Source of the DNA: Trifolium pratense
Lineage: Eukaryota > Streptophyta > Magnoliopsida > Fabales > Fabaceae
Direction: 5' to 3'
NCBI RefSeq assembly: GCF_020283565.1
Contig: NC_060060.1
Location: 11,036,001-11,100,000, forward strand
DNA: 64,000 nt
Below the pieces are notes generated by a model. That model saw nothing but the letters and a program-made list of their open reading frames with translations, ran no database searches and had not been told where the DNA came from. Both the position numbers and the translations under genes were made by a program. This document shows, in pieces, positions 10,930-22,845 of this stretch (the first letter of the stretch is position 1; each line of letters starts with the position of its first letter).

Positions 10930-12325
10930 GGGTTTTTTTTCTTGTTAATTTTGTTTTTATTTTTTTAAATTTTTTTTAGTTATGGCATTGTGATGATATT
11001 TGTTGAACCTTTCCATATGATAATTCATATGATTAAAATATCCTCCTACTCATTCTGAATGCCATTTTTTTTTCATATTAATTTATAGTTTTAGTTAAAA
11101 TAGTTCAGTTTAATTTTATCTTTATGTTGTTTTTGCATAAATTAATGGATGAATGTTTGATTGATTGATTGATAAAATTGTCTGCTTTAGTTGCTTTGCT
11201 TCTTATTGTGTATTGGGGGCTGGTGCTGTTTTTTTTATCCAGGATTGGTGTGCTGATCTTTTTTCTTGATTGTTTTTCTGATAATGATAATATATTTTCT
11301 CAACACAGTGGTGTAATGTTTGTGGCATGATTTAAATATTAGTCATATATGTATATATTGATTAAATTTTGTTGGTTGACTTAATTGTATTTTTGTTGTT
11401 ATTTTCATCATTGTGTAGGAGTAGGACTGTTCTTCTAAAGTTTACATTGACTTTAACTTAAGTGTAAACCTGAAACTGGTGAGGTTGTTGGTTTTTTTGA
11501 AAGTATTCAGCTATCTGAGGGTGCTAAAGCGCTTATTGATGTAAAGATTCATGGTGTTTGGTATGCTCAGCTAGAGTAATAGACCATTTTGTTGCGTTGT
11601 TGCTAATGGTTTAGACTTTGTTAGCAAAATCTGGTGATATCAATTGGTTAAGAGCATTGGTATTGGTATCATCTGTGTATGTTATAATGACTTTGATTCA
11701 ATGATGTTACTAATAGATACTATAATACCTCTATATTTTATAGTGCAACGGTGACTCCTCTCTTAGTTATGCCAGGATGTGAACCCCTGTTTAGAGAAGT
11801 TACCATAGTGATTGGGAATAGTCAGTCGTTAAGTGGTGTGATAGCAGTTTTGTAGTGTTTTTAAGCCGCCATTGTCTTTTGTTTGGAAATTATTTCATTA
11901 TGTTGGTGTTATTGATCCTCTTTGTACCCCCGTTGGGTGTTCTAATTTATCAAAATTAGGTGATAATGTCCATTGTTTTGCCAAGTAAATTGAAACAACA
12001 TATAATCCTAAATTATGGCATATAACCTACTACGGATAGACAAGTAAATTGAAACAGAAAGGATTACTACTTTTTTTTTGACAGCAGAAAGGGTTACTAC
12101 TTGTTAGGGCTATATAGTTCTAATAAAGAAGCTCGATTTGGTATTTAAAATGTGAGACTGTTTTTTGAATTGTCGAGACTTTTGAATTGTCTTAACAAAA
12201 AGTTCAGTCTTTTGAATTGACAATCCACATAAATTCGAGAGATGGCCATTCGAAATTTACTTAGTTTGAGTAATACGCCATAAAATATCTATTTAAGAGT
12301 GCAAGTGGTTGAAGGATGTTTGTGA
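10930..12325. other. AT-rich stretch, no supported gene
   Basis: T-rich sequence resembling introns or decayed DNA. A short coding-like stretch on the plus strand at about 11462-11578 reads [16 protein letters not shown] then [20 protein letters not shown] before a stop. It was not recognised and has no start or upstream exon that could be supported. Confidence 0.4.
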
Positions 12326-12329
12326 GTTG

Positions 12330-13235
12330 GTGAGGGGGATTAGATTGAAGGGGCGGTGAGAAAGATTATCGATAATGGTAAATGCACTCGATTTTGGATT
12401 GATAAATGAATTGACGATTTGCTGCTTTGTGAAGTTTTTTCGATACTTTTTTTCAGTTACTCTTAAATCAGAATGTCTTGTTTCGAAAATGGGGAGTTTA
12501 ATGAGTAGTGGGTTTGGAAGTTTTTTTGGCGGAGAGCCTTTTTTGTGTAGAAAGAGGAATTTAGAGATAATTTGATGAATCTACTTCGATCTCTAAAGTT
12601 GGGAATGGTGGAAGTTGGGTAGCCTTTTACAATTGATGTGGGTGGTTCTTTTTCGGTAAAACCGTCATATTCTTTCTTTTTAAGGTTGAGCACTCTTCCC
12701 TCAGAGTGGGAGGGGATAAGAGAAAATGGTTGGCTAGATTGTGGAGGAGTTATGCACCATCCAAGGTAACATTTTCTTGGCAATTTCTTCGGGTTCGCCT
12801 ACTGACTATGCGGAATTTGATTGTACAAGTGATTTTTGGGGAGAATTTAGATCAAGTGTATGGTTGGTGTCAGAAAGAGTTCAAAACTAAGATCATCATT
12901 TTGCTAAATGCACTTTTTTTGTGTCCATTTGGTATCATATTTTTTATTGGTTCAATGTGATTTTTATTTTCTTGGAGGATTTGTTAGTGCTTCTCCAAAG
13001 TTTTTGCTCACTTAATAAAACAAAAAAAAAAGGGTGGGAAAGAGTTTTTGCTTTTTTGGCACGCAATTCTTCTATAGACGATATGGAAGATGAAATGATA
13101 CAATTTTTGTCCCTAAGCAAACTTCGGTGTTGGAAGTGATGGACTTCATTAAGTGTCAGTGTCTTTCTTGGAAGTGACTCTTAGCAAAGAAGATGAACAC
13201 TCATTGTACGTTTTATGAGTGGTGCTCGAATTCGA
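12330..13235 (+). pseudogene. LINE (non-LTR retrotransposon) 3' fragment with zf-RVT-like domain
   Basis: Broken frames read like the zinc-binding RT-associated domain at the C-terminus of plant LINE ORF2. In order these are a TRFWID-like start, FSVKPSYSFF, STLPSEWEGI, ARLWRSYAPSKVTFSWQFLR, VSIWYHIFYWFNV and KKGWERVFAF. Frameshifts and stops interrupt it throughout. No RT core, endonuclease or poly(A) end is seen, so only the 3' portion survives. Confidence 0.7.
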
Positions 13236-13324
13236 CGAATTCTATACTTTTTTTTTTTTGGCGAAATAAATTGTATACTTAAATAATTTTAGTTTTGTGA
13301 TAGGGTGATCAGAGTATTGCCTAT

Positions 13325-13430
13325 ACTTTAATTTCATCCGTCACATTTATAAACAAATTTCACATTTCTATATTTATTGCATTACTAATGTATATGTAAT
13401 TTGCTTATAAAATATCACGGATGAAGTATC
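13325..13430. mobile_element. Stowaway-like MITE
   Basis: About 106 bp with terminal inverted repeats: TACTTTAATTTCATCCGTCA at the left, and on the right the complement of GATACTTCATCCGTGATATT. The TTCATCCGTCACATTTATAA-type end is the typical signature of plant Stowaway/mariner MITEs. Confidence 0.6.
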
Positions 13431-13440
13431 ATTTTTAATA

Positions 13441-13545
13441 ATCTCCGTGAGCTTAACTTAGTTGGTAAAGACATCGTATTATATGTGCATGCAGAAGTCC
13501 GAGTTTGAACCCTTGACACTTCACTTATTCACCTTTAACGTGAAT
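13441..13545 (+). mobile_element. Decayed tRNA-derived SINE
   Basis: GTGAGCTTAACTTAGTTGG and a GAGTTTGAACCC box B, followed by GACACTTCACTTATTCACC, match the SINE at 3322-3464 in order and spacing. The tail is lost. Confidence 0.6.
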
Positions 13546-14070
13546 TTTCTAATATTTTTAATAGGAAAAGATATAGTGTCACTTGTAATCTATTTCATTT
13601 ATTTTTTATTAATGAAATATTTTGCCATTATGAAAAAAAATCCGAATAGAATCCGTGTAAGTGTTTGTTAGCCACCGCACCGACGGAACAGATTCTTTGA
13701 TCCCTGCCTCTGTCACTGTATGTACCTTTCATATTCCTCTCCTATACTAGTAGTTATTATAGTATAAACTTATTTTTATGATTTTGTTTCCTATTCCTTC
13801 ACCTTTCACTTTCCATTCTTTATATCCTTCATTCATTCATACCATTTAATTATTCTCCTTTTGTTTTTTCCTTCTCTTTTCCCCCACAATTATTTCCCCT
13901 TTCCATTCATTCATTCATTTTCATTGATACTACTACAAGAAACACAAAAAAAAAAAAAAAAAAACCGGCCATGTTCGACAACATAATAATAGTAATAATA
14001 ATAATAACATAGTAAGTAATAAAAGGATAAAATCAAATCAAAACAGAACATATTATTATGTTATGGTATT

Positions 14071-15267
14071 ATGATGGATGAATTGCCAGGAGCGTTTGGT
14101 ACTAGCGCCAGCTTAACTCTTCGTTTGGGTCAAACTGTTTTCTCATCTGCTTCTCTTTGCTTTATCTGCTTGGATGTTGGTTTCTATTCCTACACTTCTT
14201 TCTCGTATGATCCCTCCCTCAATCTTTGTTGACTTTTATTTTGTTATAAATAATTGCTGCTATGAGTAATAATAGTGATCATGCTTTTCAATTTAATCTT
14301 TCATCAATTCTCAACATAGTTTTTAGAAACTAGAATTGATTTTGCATAGGGAGGGACACCAGTGATGATGATGATGATTTTATGTTATAAGTAGATTTTA
14401 TTCATTTTCATTTGGACACATGTCTCTCTTTTTCTCCTTGCCTAGGGATATGTGCCTTCTTATTTTCTCCTTTCTTTGGGCCATGTTTAGCCTTTTAATA
14501 GCTATGACTAAACTTTGAAGCTTCAACAAAATCACGGTGCCTTCATGTTTAATTTAGATTCTCTGCTTCATTTTCAAAGTGGAATTGTGGGTATGATTGC
14601 AAATGGAAGGATATCAAGTTTTTTTCCTTCTTTTACTGCATAGCTATAATCTTATTCTTACATGATATTTGGATGTTATAAGAGAATACAAGTCTTTTTC
14701 TGCATAGTTAGAATCGTATTCTTTGCAAATTCTTAGTTTATAATCTGCCGTTGGCTTGTGAATCGTATTCCACAGGTTTTTGGTAACAGTGATGGGTTTG
14801 GCAATTCCATGGAGCATAACATTGTTCATGGTAGACGCTTACTCTGTCTTCATACGTTGTATGCCGGTCCAAAAAAGACTTATAATGATAATCCTTTTGG
14901 GAGACATGGTAACTACATTTTCAATTTTAATGCCAAAGTAGGCCTCATTGTTGCCATATACTTTCTCTAGTCTCGTATATAAGCAAAGATTTCATTTTCA
15001 AGTTTATTGAATAACTGATGTATCTTTTCAGGTTCATTGAATAACTGGTATATCTTTTTCTATGATTAACAGGTTATGTCATATCTATCATTAGCTGCAG
15101 CATGTTCAGCAGCAAGTGTAACAGATATTCTACATCAAGCTGGTGAATCACACTGTCCTGCAAAGTCATGTGGTAGATATCAATTGTCTGCTGCTATGGC
15201 ATTCTTGTCTTGGTTTCTTTCATCAGCTTCATGGCTTTTTAATTTTTGGCTTTTACCTTCTCTGTAA
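14071..15267 (+). CDS. CASP-like membrane protein (CASPL5C type), three exons
   Basis: Predicted join 14071-14204, 14776-14908 and 15073-15267 gives 153 residues. Both introns have GT/AG ends and phases that keep the frame. The protein begins MMDELPGAFGTSASLTLRLG and has the four hydrophobic segments of the CASP/MARVEL fold: about residues 15-40, 45-63, 78-100 and 122-148. It also has VTVMGLAIPWS, LIMIILLGD, LSLAAACSAA and CGRYQLSAAMAFLSWFLSSA. CASP-like proteins are four-span plasma-membrane proteins related to the Casparian strip scaffolds; most CASPL5 members have no assigned role. The start MMDELPGAFGTSAS closely resembles the CASPL5C group as I remember it. The length is normal for the family and no break is seen, so it is probably functional. 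Upstream TATA was not identified with confidence. Confidence 0.85.
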
Positions 15268-16026
15268 AAATATTGTCTTGCTCCTTTGTTCATACATATA
15301 CATGAATGATAAGGGTGCAAATGACAAAGTCATTTCCTCTTAGGCATACATTTTTTGAGGAATAGAAATACGTTACCATTACTGCTCAAAAGGACGTCTC
15401 TATAGAGGATATCGTCAATAGAGTGAAAATTCATACTTGATGGTGTTAAGACAAAATTTAAGATTTTTGATTCTGAATTTAATCGTTGTGATCTAATCCA
15501 TTAGAATGCCAATGATGATACATTTTGTGCTTAGATATTATTAATGCATTTTTAGCTTCTAAAATAAAATAAATAAAATAAAATCATAACTCAATATATT
15601 ATCAATCAAGTTCTATTTCTTCTGTTGAAGGAATCAATCAAGTAATATAATAATTGTTATATATTATAATTTCAAAACATTTTAAAGAGTTGAATCAAGA
15701 GTTTGTCGTCATGGCTACAATTTGGTTGTATCTATATTTTTTTTCTTCAATATTTTATAAATAATTTTAAGATATAGTGACTAGTGAAACTAGTTGACAC
15801 TTATCCTACATGTTATTTAAACTATCGAATCAATACCAATATGCATAACTTACATAATCTAGCCATACCTAACTTCTTAGTATCATTTTCTTTCTTGAGG
15901 GTTCTTGTATTTCGAAGTTTGGTCGGAAGGTAAGTAATGTCTGACTAAGAATTATTTCACTCAAGAATCGAACTTAGATTCTCCTGAACAAATCGTTATA
16001 GCGCATAAAAATTGAGGTGTTTTTTA
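15268..16026. other. Intergenic, AT-rich
   Basis: Contains the 3' UTR side of the CASP-like gene and the upstream region of the PPR gene. About 15890-16000 resembles a dispersed low-copy repeat (TCGAACTTAGATTCTCCTGA) also seen near 48075. No gene is supported. Confidence 0.5.
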
Positions 16027-18033
16027 ATGTACTCCATTTTGAAACTAAAACCAGCAAGAGCTACTTCCTGTGTGTTTTGCATTGCTTCCATACACACACA
16101 AACACAAATCAGCAAAACCATTTTGCAAGAGTTGAAATCCCCAATTCATCAAACCCTTCACTGTCTTGTGGACCAATGTTTCTCCCTAAGACAGCTCAAA
16201 CTTGTCCATGCACAAATCATCCTCCATGGACTCACCACTCAAGTTCTAACATTAGGTAAATTAGTCTCCTCTAGTGTTCAACTCGGAGATCTTCGTTACG
16301 CACACCAACTGTTTGATCAAATTCCTCAACCAAATAAATTCATGTATAACCATTTAATAAAGGGTTATTCTAATTCTAATGACCCAACTATGTCTTTGTT
16401 ACTCTACCGCCAAATGCTGTGTGCTGGTCTTTTACCAAACCAGTTCACTATCCCTTTTGTTCTTAAAGCTTGTGCTGCTAAATCATGTTATTGGGTAGGT
16501 GTTAGTGTTCATGCTCAGTCTTTTAAGCTTGGAATGGGGTCTCATGCTTGTGTTCAAAATGCAATCTTGACTGTTTATGTTGCTTGTGGTTTGATATTAA
16601 GTGCGAGGAAAGTGTTTGATGATATTTCTGAAAGGACATTGGTTTCATGGAATTCAATGATTGCGGGGTATTCTAAAATGGGTTGGTCCGAAGAAGTCGT
16701 TTTTTTGTTTCGGGAAATGCAACAACTTGGTTTGGAGCCTGATGTGTTTACCTTGGTTGGCTTGCTTTCTGTTTCGTCAAAACATGGTAATTTGGAGTTG
16801 GGAAGGTTTGTGCACCTTTATATCGTTGTCACAGGAATTGAAATTGATTCGATTGTCACCAATGCCCTTGTTGATATGTATGCCAAGTGCGGGCATTTGA
16901 AATATGCTAGAAGAGTTTTTGATCAAATGCTTGATAAGGATGTGGTTTCTTGGACATGTATGATTAATGCTTATGCTAATCATGGACTTATTGATTGTGC
17001 TTTGGAATTTTTTTACCAGATGCCGGGGAAGAATGTGGTTTCCTGGAATTCAATAATTTGGTGTCATGTTCAAGAAGGACTTTACACGGAAGCTGTTGAG
17101 CTGTTCTACAAAATGTGTGTTTCAGGTGTGATGCCTAATGATGCTACCCTTGTTGCCATTCTTTCATCCTGCAGTCACATGGGTGATCTAGCATTGGGAA
17201 AACAATTTCACAATTACATTTGTGATAATAACATTACACCAAGTGTGATGCTTTGCAACGCTATAATAGATATGTATGCAAAATGTGGTGCCCTTCAGAT
17301 TGCCATGGACGTCTTCTTTGGGATGCCTGAGAAGAATGTGGTGTCATGGAACGTTATTATCGGGGCACTAGCTCTGCATGGCTATGGAAAAGAAGCTATT
17401 GAGATGTTTGAGAAGATGCAGGCAAGTGGAGTTTGTCCTGATGCGATTACCTTTACCGGGTTGCTTTCTGCTTGTAGTCACAGTGGGCTTGTGGACATGG
17501 GGCAACATTATTTTGGCATGATGGTTTCGACTTTCAGGATTTCTCCTGATGTTGAACATTACTCATGCATGGTCGATCTTTTAGGGCGTCGTGGATTGTT
17601 AGGAGAAGCTATTTCGTTGATACAAAAGATGCCTATTAAACCAGATGTTGTTGTCTGGAGTGCTTTACTTGGTGCTTGTAGAATCTACGGGAATCTAACA
17701 ATTGGTAAGCAAATCATGAAACAGTTATTGGAGTTGGGAAGATACGATTCAGGGCTTTACGTACTTTTGTCAAATATGTATTCAGAATCTCAAAGATGGG
17801 ATGACATGAAAAATATTAGGAAAATATTGGATAAAAATGGGATAAAAAAGTGCAGGGCAATTAGCTTCATTGAAATTGATGGCTGTTGTTATCAATTTAT
17901 GGTGGATGACAAAAGGAATGGAGCTTCAACCAATATATACTCTATGCTGGATCAATTAATGGATCATCTAAAGTCTGTAGGGTATCCATGTAAACATTCG
18001 GATATAGAGGGGATATACTGCTCTTATATTTAA
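16027..18033 (+). CDS. Pentatricopeptide repeat protein, PLS class, E subgroup
   Basis: An intronless 668-residue protein from ATG 16027; the upstream frame extends only to a TTG. The N-terminus is basic and hydroxylated, as in organelle targeting peptides. From about residue 45 tandem P, L and S motifs of 31-36 residues follow, such as VQNAILTVYVACG, VSWNSMIAGYSKMG, NALVDMYAKCGHL, VSWNVIIGALALHG and DAITFTGLLSACSHSG. An E domain begins near residue 535 (MPIKPDVVVWSALLGACR) and the protein ends without a DYW deaminase domain. This class binds organellar RNA base by base; E-class members commonly specify C-to-U editing sites and recruit a DYW protein in trans. The exact site and organelle cannot be told from sequence. 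No frameshift is seen. Confidence 0.92.
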   Translation: MYSILKLKPARATSCVFCIASIHTQTQISKTILQELKSPIHQTLHCLVDQCFSLRQLKLVHAQIILHGLTTQVLTLGKLVSSSVQLGDLRYAHQLFDQIPQPNKFMYNHLIKGYSNSNDPTMSLLLYRQMLCAGLLPNQFTIPFVLKACAAKSCYWVGVSVHAQSFKLGMGSHACVQNAILTVYVACGLILSARKVFDDISERTLVSWNSMIAGYSKMGWSEEVVFLFREMQQLGLEPDVFTLVGLLSVSSKHGNLELGRFVHLYIVVTGIEIDSIVTNALVDMYAKCGHLKYARRVFDQMLDKDVVSWTCMINAYANHGLIDCALEFFYQMPGKNVVSWNSIIWCHVQEGLYTEAVELFYKMCVSGVMPNDATLVAILSSCSHMGDLALGKQFHNYICDNNITPSVMLCNAIIDMYAKCGALQIAMDVFFGMPEKNVVSWNVIIGALALHGYGKEAIEMFEKMQASGVCPDAITFTGLLSACSHSGLVDMGQHYFGMMVSTFRISPDVEHYSCMVDLLGRRGLLGEAISLIQKMPIKPDVVVWSALLGACRIYGNLTIGKQIMKQLLELGRYDSGLYVLLSNMYSESQRWDDMKNIRKILDKNGIKKCRAISFIEIDGCCYQFMVDDKRNGASTNIYSMLDQLMDHLKSVGYPCKHSDIEGIYCSYI

Positions 18034-19393
18034 TTCAGCATCATGTTTTATTGATGGAAAGGCATAGATTTATCAAATGGAATTATCATTTCATTCATAC
18101 TCCAAAGCTTTTCGAAGTCTTAATTGTTATACATGAAAGCAAAGTTGATTTAAATGACATAAAAAGCAATGCTAAAGAGCATGAATGCTTGTTTCCACAA
18201 AATGTACAATGACTGATATGTCTTGAATTTTAAGAATCGAGAAATGGTTGTGTATGTTTGCTTCCACGATGAATATCCCACAGATGCGCGGTGAATAAGA
18301 AATTTCAAGAGGTAGCTTCGACTTGGTCATGCGGTGACTTGACGAACAAACGTGGTTCCAAACATAAGCGTTATCTTCCGTGGTTCATAGAAATCATGCA
18401 GGATGTGCATATAAAGTAGTCAATCAGAGTCATTCATTCATTCATTCATGAATACTTTTCAAAACACAAGTATTTCTCCAGCTCCACAGACAACCTTAAC
18501 TTTTTCGTGTAAATAAACCAATATTAAAATTTTCTCTAGGTTCTTCTAGATTCATTAGCTGACATTATTGAAATGATCATTGACATTGAAAATGAGGCTA
18601 CTACTAACATGCACCAGTGAGGCATGCGGTACATAGTACATAAATAATTTTGGCATTTGAATTTATTTATCCACACATTTATACGGTGAACTCTCAACTT
18701 ATTATTTTTTTATCTTACTTCCACTCTTTCGGTCAAAAAAAAATAATCTTACTTCCACTCAGCTTCTCGGCCGAAACTCCTCCATCAGGACACTACCTAT
18801 TATCGGGACTCTTCTACCAAACAAAGAAAATTATAAATTCACATTTTCTCCCCATCAATAAATGAGAAATTGTATTTTTATTTTTATTTAAGAAAAAACA
18901 TGTGAGTGTGTTAGCATATGAGTGTGTTGATATAAATTCAAATGTTAAAATTACTTATGGACCATAGACCACATGTTGTGCATCTTATCAATGATGACAC
19001 GCAAATGATATTCTAAAAGTTTAATTTATACTAGTAACTAATACCCATGAGCATAACTCAATTGGCAGGCAGAAATATTGCGAATTATTGTAGGAATCCG
19101 GGTCCGAAACTTTAATTTATAGTAAATTTTAAATGATTCTTTGTTTGAATGCTTAGGTGTGCGTTTAAAACTCTTCATCTCCCTTCAAGAATGTAAATCC
19201 TCACCTAATTAGTCACATACATTGGATTCTCCTTTTAAAAAAAACATTCATTGGATTTGACAAGAATATTATGTAGTTTCATATATAATTAACTTAAATA
19301 CTCCATTGTCTTTTATGAAGGAGGTAGAGGCCCCTACACTCCAGGCATTTTTGTATAACTTACTGATATCAAACTAATGATTAATTGAACCAG
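18034..19393. other. Intergenic with SINE remnant
   Basis: No gene supported. At 19044-19112 there is a weak SINE remnant (CCCATGAGCATAACTCAATTGG, then a damaged box B GGGTCCGAAAC). Confidence 0.5.
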
Positions 19394-19401
19394 CATGTGT
19401 C

Positions 19402-20472
19402 TAGGGGTGTGCATGGTTTGGAAACCACACCACACCACACCTAATTGATGGTTTTGGTTCTAAACCAAAACCATTTCAATAACAATCCGGTTATTTTTTA
19501 AAACTAATTTGGATTTGGTTATTAACCGGATCAAACCAATTTATAACCGGTTTGTAATAAAATTTAAGTTATTCACATGATCCAATTTTAAATAGGTTTT
19601 TTACTTAAACTAATTTTTTTTATTAGTTGATTAAAAAAAATAGATTTATTAATTATTTTAAAAACATAATTTTTCATTAATTTTATGATTGAATTGGTTT
19701 ATAATCAACCCACAAAATATTTTTTTTAAACCCAAATTATTTTTTACTTAGCCGAAAACTTATTTTTTATATTGTTTTAAAAATATTTTTTATTATTTAA
19801 AAAAAGAGTAATTTTTAAAATTAAAAAATCTGATTTTTAAATACAAAAAAAAACTAATAAATAGGAAAAAAATTAAAATACTAAATTTTTGAAAAACTAA
19901 AAACATTAAAAACTGATTTGTTAATTATTTTAAAAAAAACTGATTTTTTTAATTATTTTTAAAAATTAAAAACATTAAAAACTGATTTTTTTAATTATTT
20001 TTAAAATAATTATTAAAAATCTGATTTTTAAAATAAAATAATATTAAAATAGTATGGGTGGTTGGTGGTGGTCGGCCGCCGGAGCACCACCGCCGGCCAC
20101 CGGAGCACCACCGCCGGCTGCCGCGAAAGTCGCCGGAGGTCCGCCGGAAACTGCCGTCCGCCGCCTCACCGGCCGCCGGTGGTCCGGCGTTGACCACCGG
20201 TTGACCACCAGTCCTCCACCCCTCTTTTAATTAATTATTTTATTATATAATAAAAAATTTAAAAAAATTGAAGATTGGGCCTGAATTAGATATTGGGCCT
20301 AAATTTTCAAACCAATTCCAAACCAAATTACAAAATGTGGTTATGGTTTATAATTGGTGTTTTTTTATTGGAGTGGTGTGGTTTTTTTTTTAAATGGATT
20401 TTGCAAACTAAAATTGGATATGAATTGATTAGTAATTTGGTTAAGGATAACCAAATTTTTTGCACACCCCTA
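19402..20472. mobile_element. Non-autonomous hAT-type element with GC-rich island
   Basis: 1071 bp with 12-bp terminal inverted repeats (TAGGGGTGTGCA ... TGCACACCCCTA) and a perfect 8-bp target-site duplication CATGTGTC at 19394-19401 and 20473-20480, which is the hAT signature. Most of the body is very AT-rich, but about 20055-20215 is strongly GC-rich (CCGCCGG-type repeats, with an imperfect duplication of GGAGCACCACCGCCGG). No transposase is encoded. Confidence 0.85.
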
Positions 20473-20480
20473 CATGTGTC

Positions 20481-21540
20481 CGTGCTTAAGACTCCAGCAT
20501 TCATATAAAGAAAATTCAAAAGCAAAAATATTCACACTTCCATAATGAAATATTCTACCAAATAATTGAGTACATATTAATATTGCAATGTATTCATAAG
20601 GTATAGTTCAAACCAAAAAAATTGAGTACGTATCGATATTATTAGGTTTGACACTTTTACTTGAGTTCAACCCGAGATTTTATAATTTCCTCAAAAGAAA
20701 CTAATCTGAAACTTTACGTTATATGTGAGTTTCGATGCGAGACTTTACAATTGTATGAGTTTTTTGTTCTAATTGACACTTTATCTGCAAATAAAATAAA
20801 ATAAAATAATAATATTGCACTGTGTTGAATGTTGATGTAGTTGGCTGGCTAAATTAATTGGACTAGGAAGCACACGAATGCTATTTGTGAAGCAAAAATT
20901 AAATTCCACCAACCGGCAATAACACATGAACAAGGTAACATGTTATGTATATAGACTTAAAACATCTTTGTTATGTCAAGCTATTAGATTTTCAAGTGGT
21001 GTGACATTATCATAAGATTTTTGTGTATCATCAAATGGATATTGTTCACATTTTTTTTTATTATAAAGTTGAGCAAGTCAATAGCCGTGAAACTTCCTTC
21101 CTACTTAACACATTTTGCCAGCAATGTTAGGGTGCCCAAACTTTTGACCACTCAAAATATATAGGACACATTAAGGGTCAATTACACGGTACATCATAAG
21201 TACCGTTTTGTCACCACAGCAAATACGAGTCAACCATTATATTAGTTAGTCCTGTAATAAGAAAAGCATAATGTTTCTTCATAAACTTAGTTCAGTTAGA
21301 ACTTCTATATATAAAATATAGAAGTTTTGGGACGGAGGAAGTAGCTACCAAGCTACCTAAAAAAACACAATTGTATGAATCAAGTAATTTGATATCTCAA
21401 ATTTTCAAACAGTTAATTAGATCTTAAAATTGAAAATGATGAGAGGTGTGACTCACAAATCATAAATACATTATTATTATGGTTTACAATGAGCTGGGGA
21501 TCGAACCCAGGACCTATAGCATACTATCCAAAACCCTCAC
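20481..21540. other. Intergenic, MITE end
   Basis: No gene seen. About 21298-21345 ends in TTTTGGGACGGAGGAAGTAG, the complement of a Stowaway terminus, with a small internal hairpin (AACTTCTATAT / ATATAGAAGTT). A box-B-like GGGGATCGAACCCAGGACC lies at about 21496-21514. Confidence 0.45.
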
Positions 21541-21543
21541 CAC

Positions 21544-21688
<145 letters not shown>

Positions 21689-21689
21689 T

Positions 21690-22710
21690 AACAAAACATA
21701 GGCCATTAATTTGATGATATCTTGTTGGGCCTTTTAAAGTTGATGAATTATGCCCATAAAAAAAAAAAGTTGATGACTTATGATAAGTAAGAAGTGTGTG
21801 ACTCACAATCATCAATAGTTTCTTCCTCATCCTAAATATAATATTAAGAAATTGAGTTAACAATTTTTTTTAAAAAGACAAAGAAATATATTAAACAATT
21901 TTAAGCACAAGTGCCTAAAAATAAGAGTTAATATACAGTACCTAGAATAACAAGAAGAAAAAATCAACCCGACACACTAAATAAGTTTTTGGGTTTAAAA
22001 ACCAATGATTTAAATCAAAATATTTTTTTCCTAACTTTCAACCACCAACAAATATTGATTCGATGTTGTAAACCAACCTTTCGAGAAAAATTTAAGTTTG
22101 ACAAAAATTGATATATTTTACCTAAATTTAAAATGAGATATATATTGTACATAAATTTTTATTGACATTTTTTTATATATTCAAGATTGGAGATAGTATT
22201 TCATAAAATAGATGCATTAGTTGAGATTCAATCTTCTAAAATGAGAGCATAAAAAGAGTAATATGACTCATATCAACCATTAATTATTAAATGTAGATAT
22301 ATGAATAGTACATCATAAAACAACTCTTGATTTTTTTTATTTTATTTTACACTTTATCCATTTTAGAAAATTCATATCCAATTGATTGGATGAATAAATT
22401 ATTGAATGGTCATGAATTAATTGATGTGAAGTACTACCACCCTTTATATGAACATGGACTTTGTTTATTCATCTTGAACAAAGAAGGGACGATCTCCAAA
22501 CTCCAAGCGTATGTCAATTTCTAGTAATCTTGATGCTTGTCAATTTTTCATTTGAAAAGATAGTAAAGCTAGTCATTAACTCATTATTGAACCAAACTCT
22601 GTTTTTATGAAACAATCAAATAATCACCTTATTTGTTACTAGTATTAAACATTAACCGAAGCTTAATGTTTATTTTAGTTATTAGTTTACCTAAACAAAA
22701 TTCTGTATTT
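21690..22710. other. Intergenic, AT-rich
   Basis: No gene, RNA or clear element was recognised. Short open frames lack any family signature. Confidence 0.5.
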
Positions 22711-22711
22711 A

Positions 22712-22845
22712 TCTCTGCAAACTTACCTCAATTGGTAGGAATATGTCATATATTATGTAGAAACTGAGGTTTGAACCCCGAGCATTTCACTTATTCATTT
22801 GTAAGGTGAAATTTTTAACAACTACACCACTAGACAAAAAAATAA
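22712..22845 (+). mobile_element. tRNA-derived SINE, diverged
   Basis: Box A-like TTACCTCAATTGG, box B GGTTTGAACCCC, then CATTTCACTTATTCATTTG and AACTACACCACTAGACAAAA with an A-rich tail, collinear with the SINE at 3322. Imperfect flanking TGTATTT repeats may be the target-site duplication. Confidence 0.7.

Noticed and set aside
12463..12783. Minus-strand 106-codon frame
   Set aside because: It lies opposite the LINE-derived plus-strand coding remnant and is its shadow.
19991..20197. GC-rich minus-strand frame with Gly/Arg/Pro
   Set aside because: It is an artefact of the GC-rich island inside a non-autonomous hAT element; no gene structure supports it.
22327..22524. 65-codon frame downstream of a T-rich tract
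   Set aside because: It looks like an exon after a splice acceptor, but no motif, partner exon or conservation could be seen.
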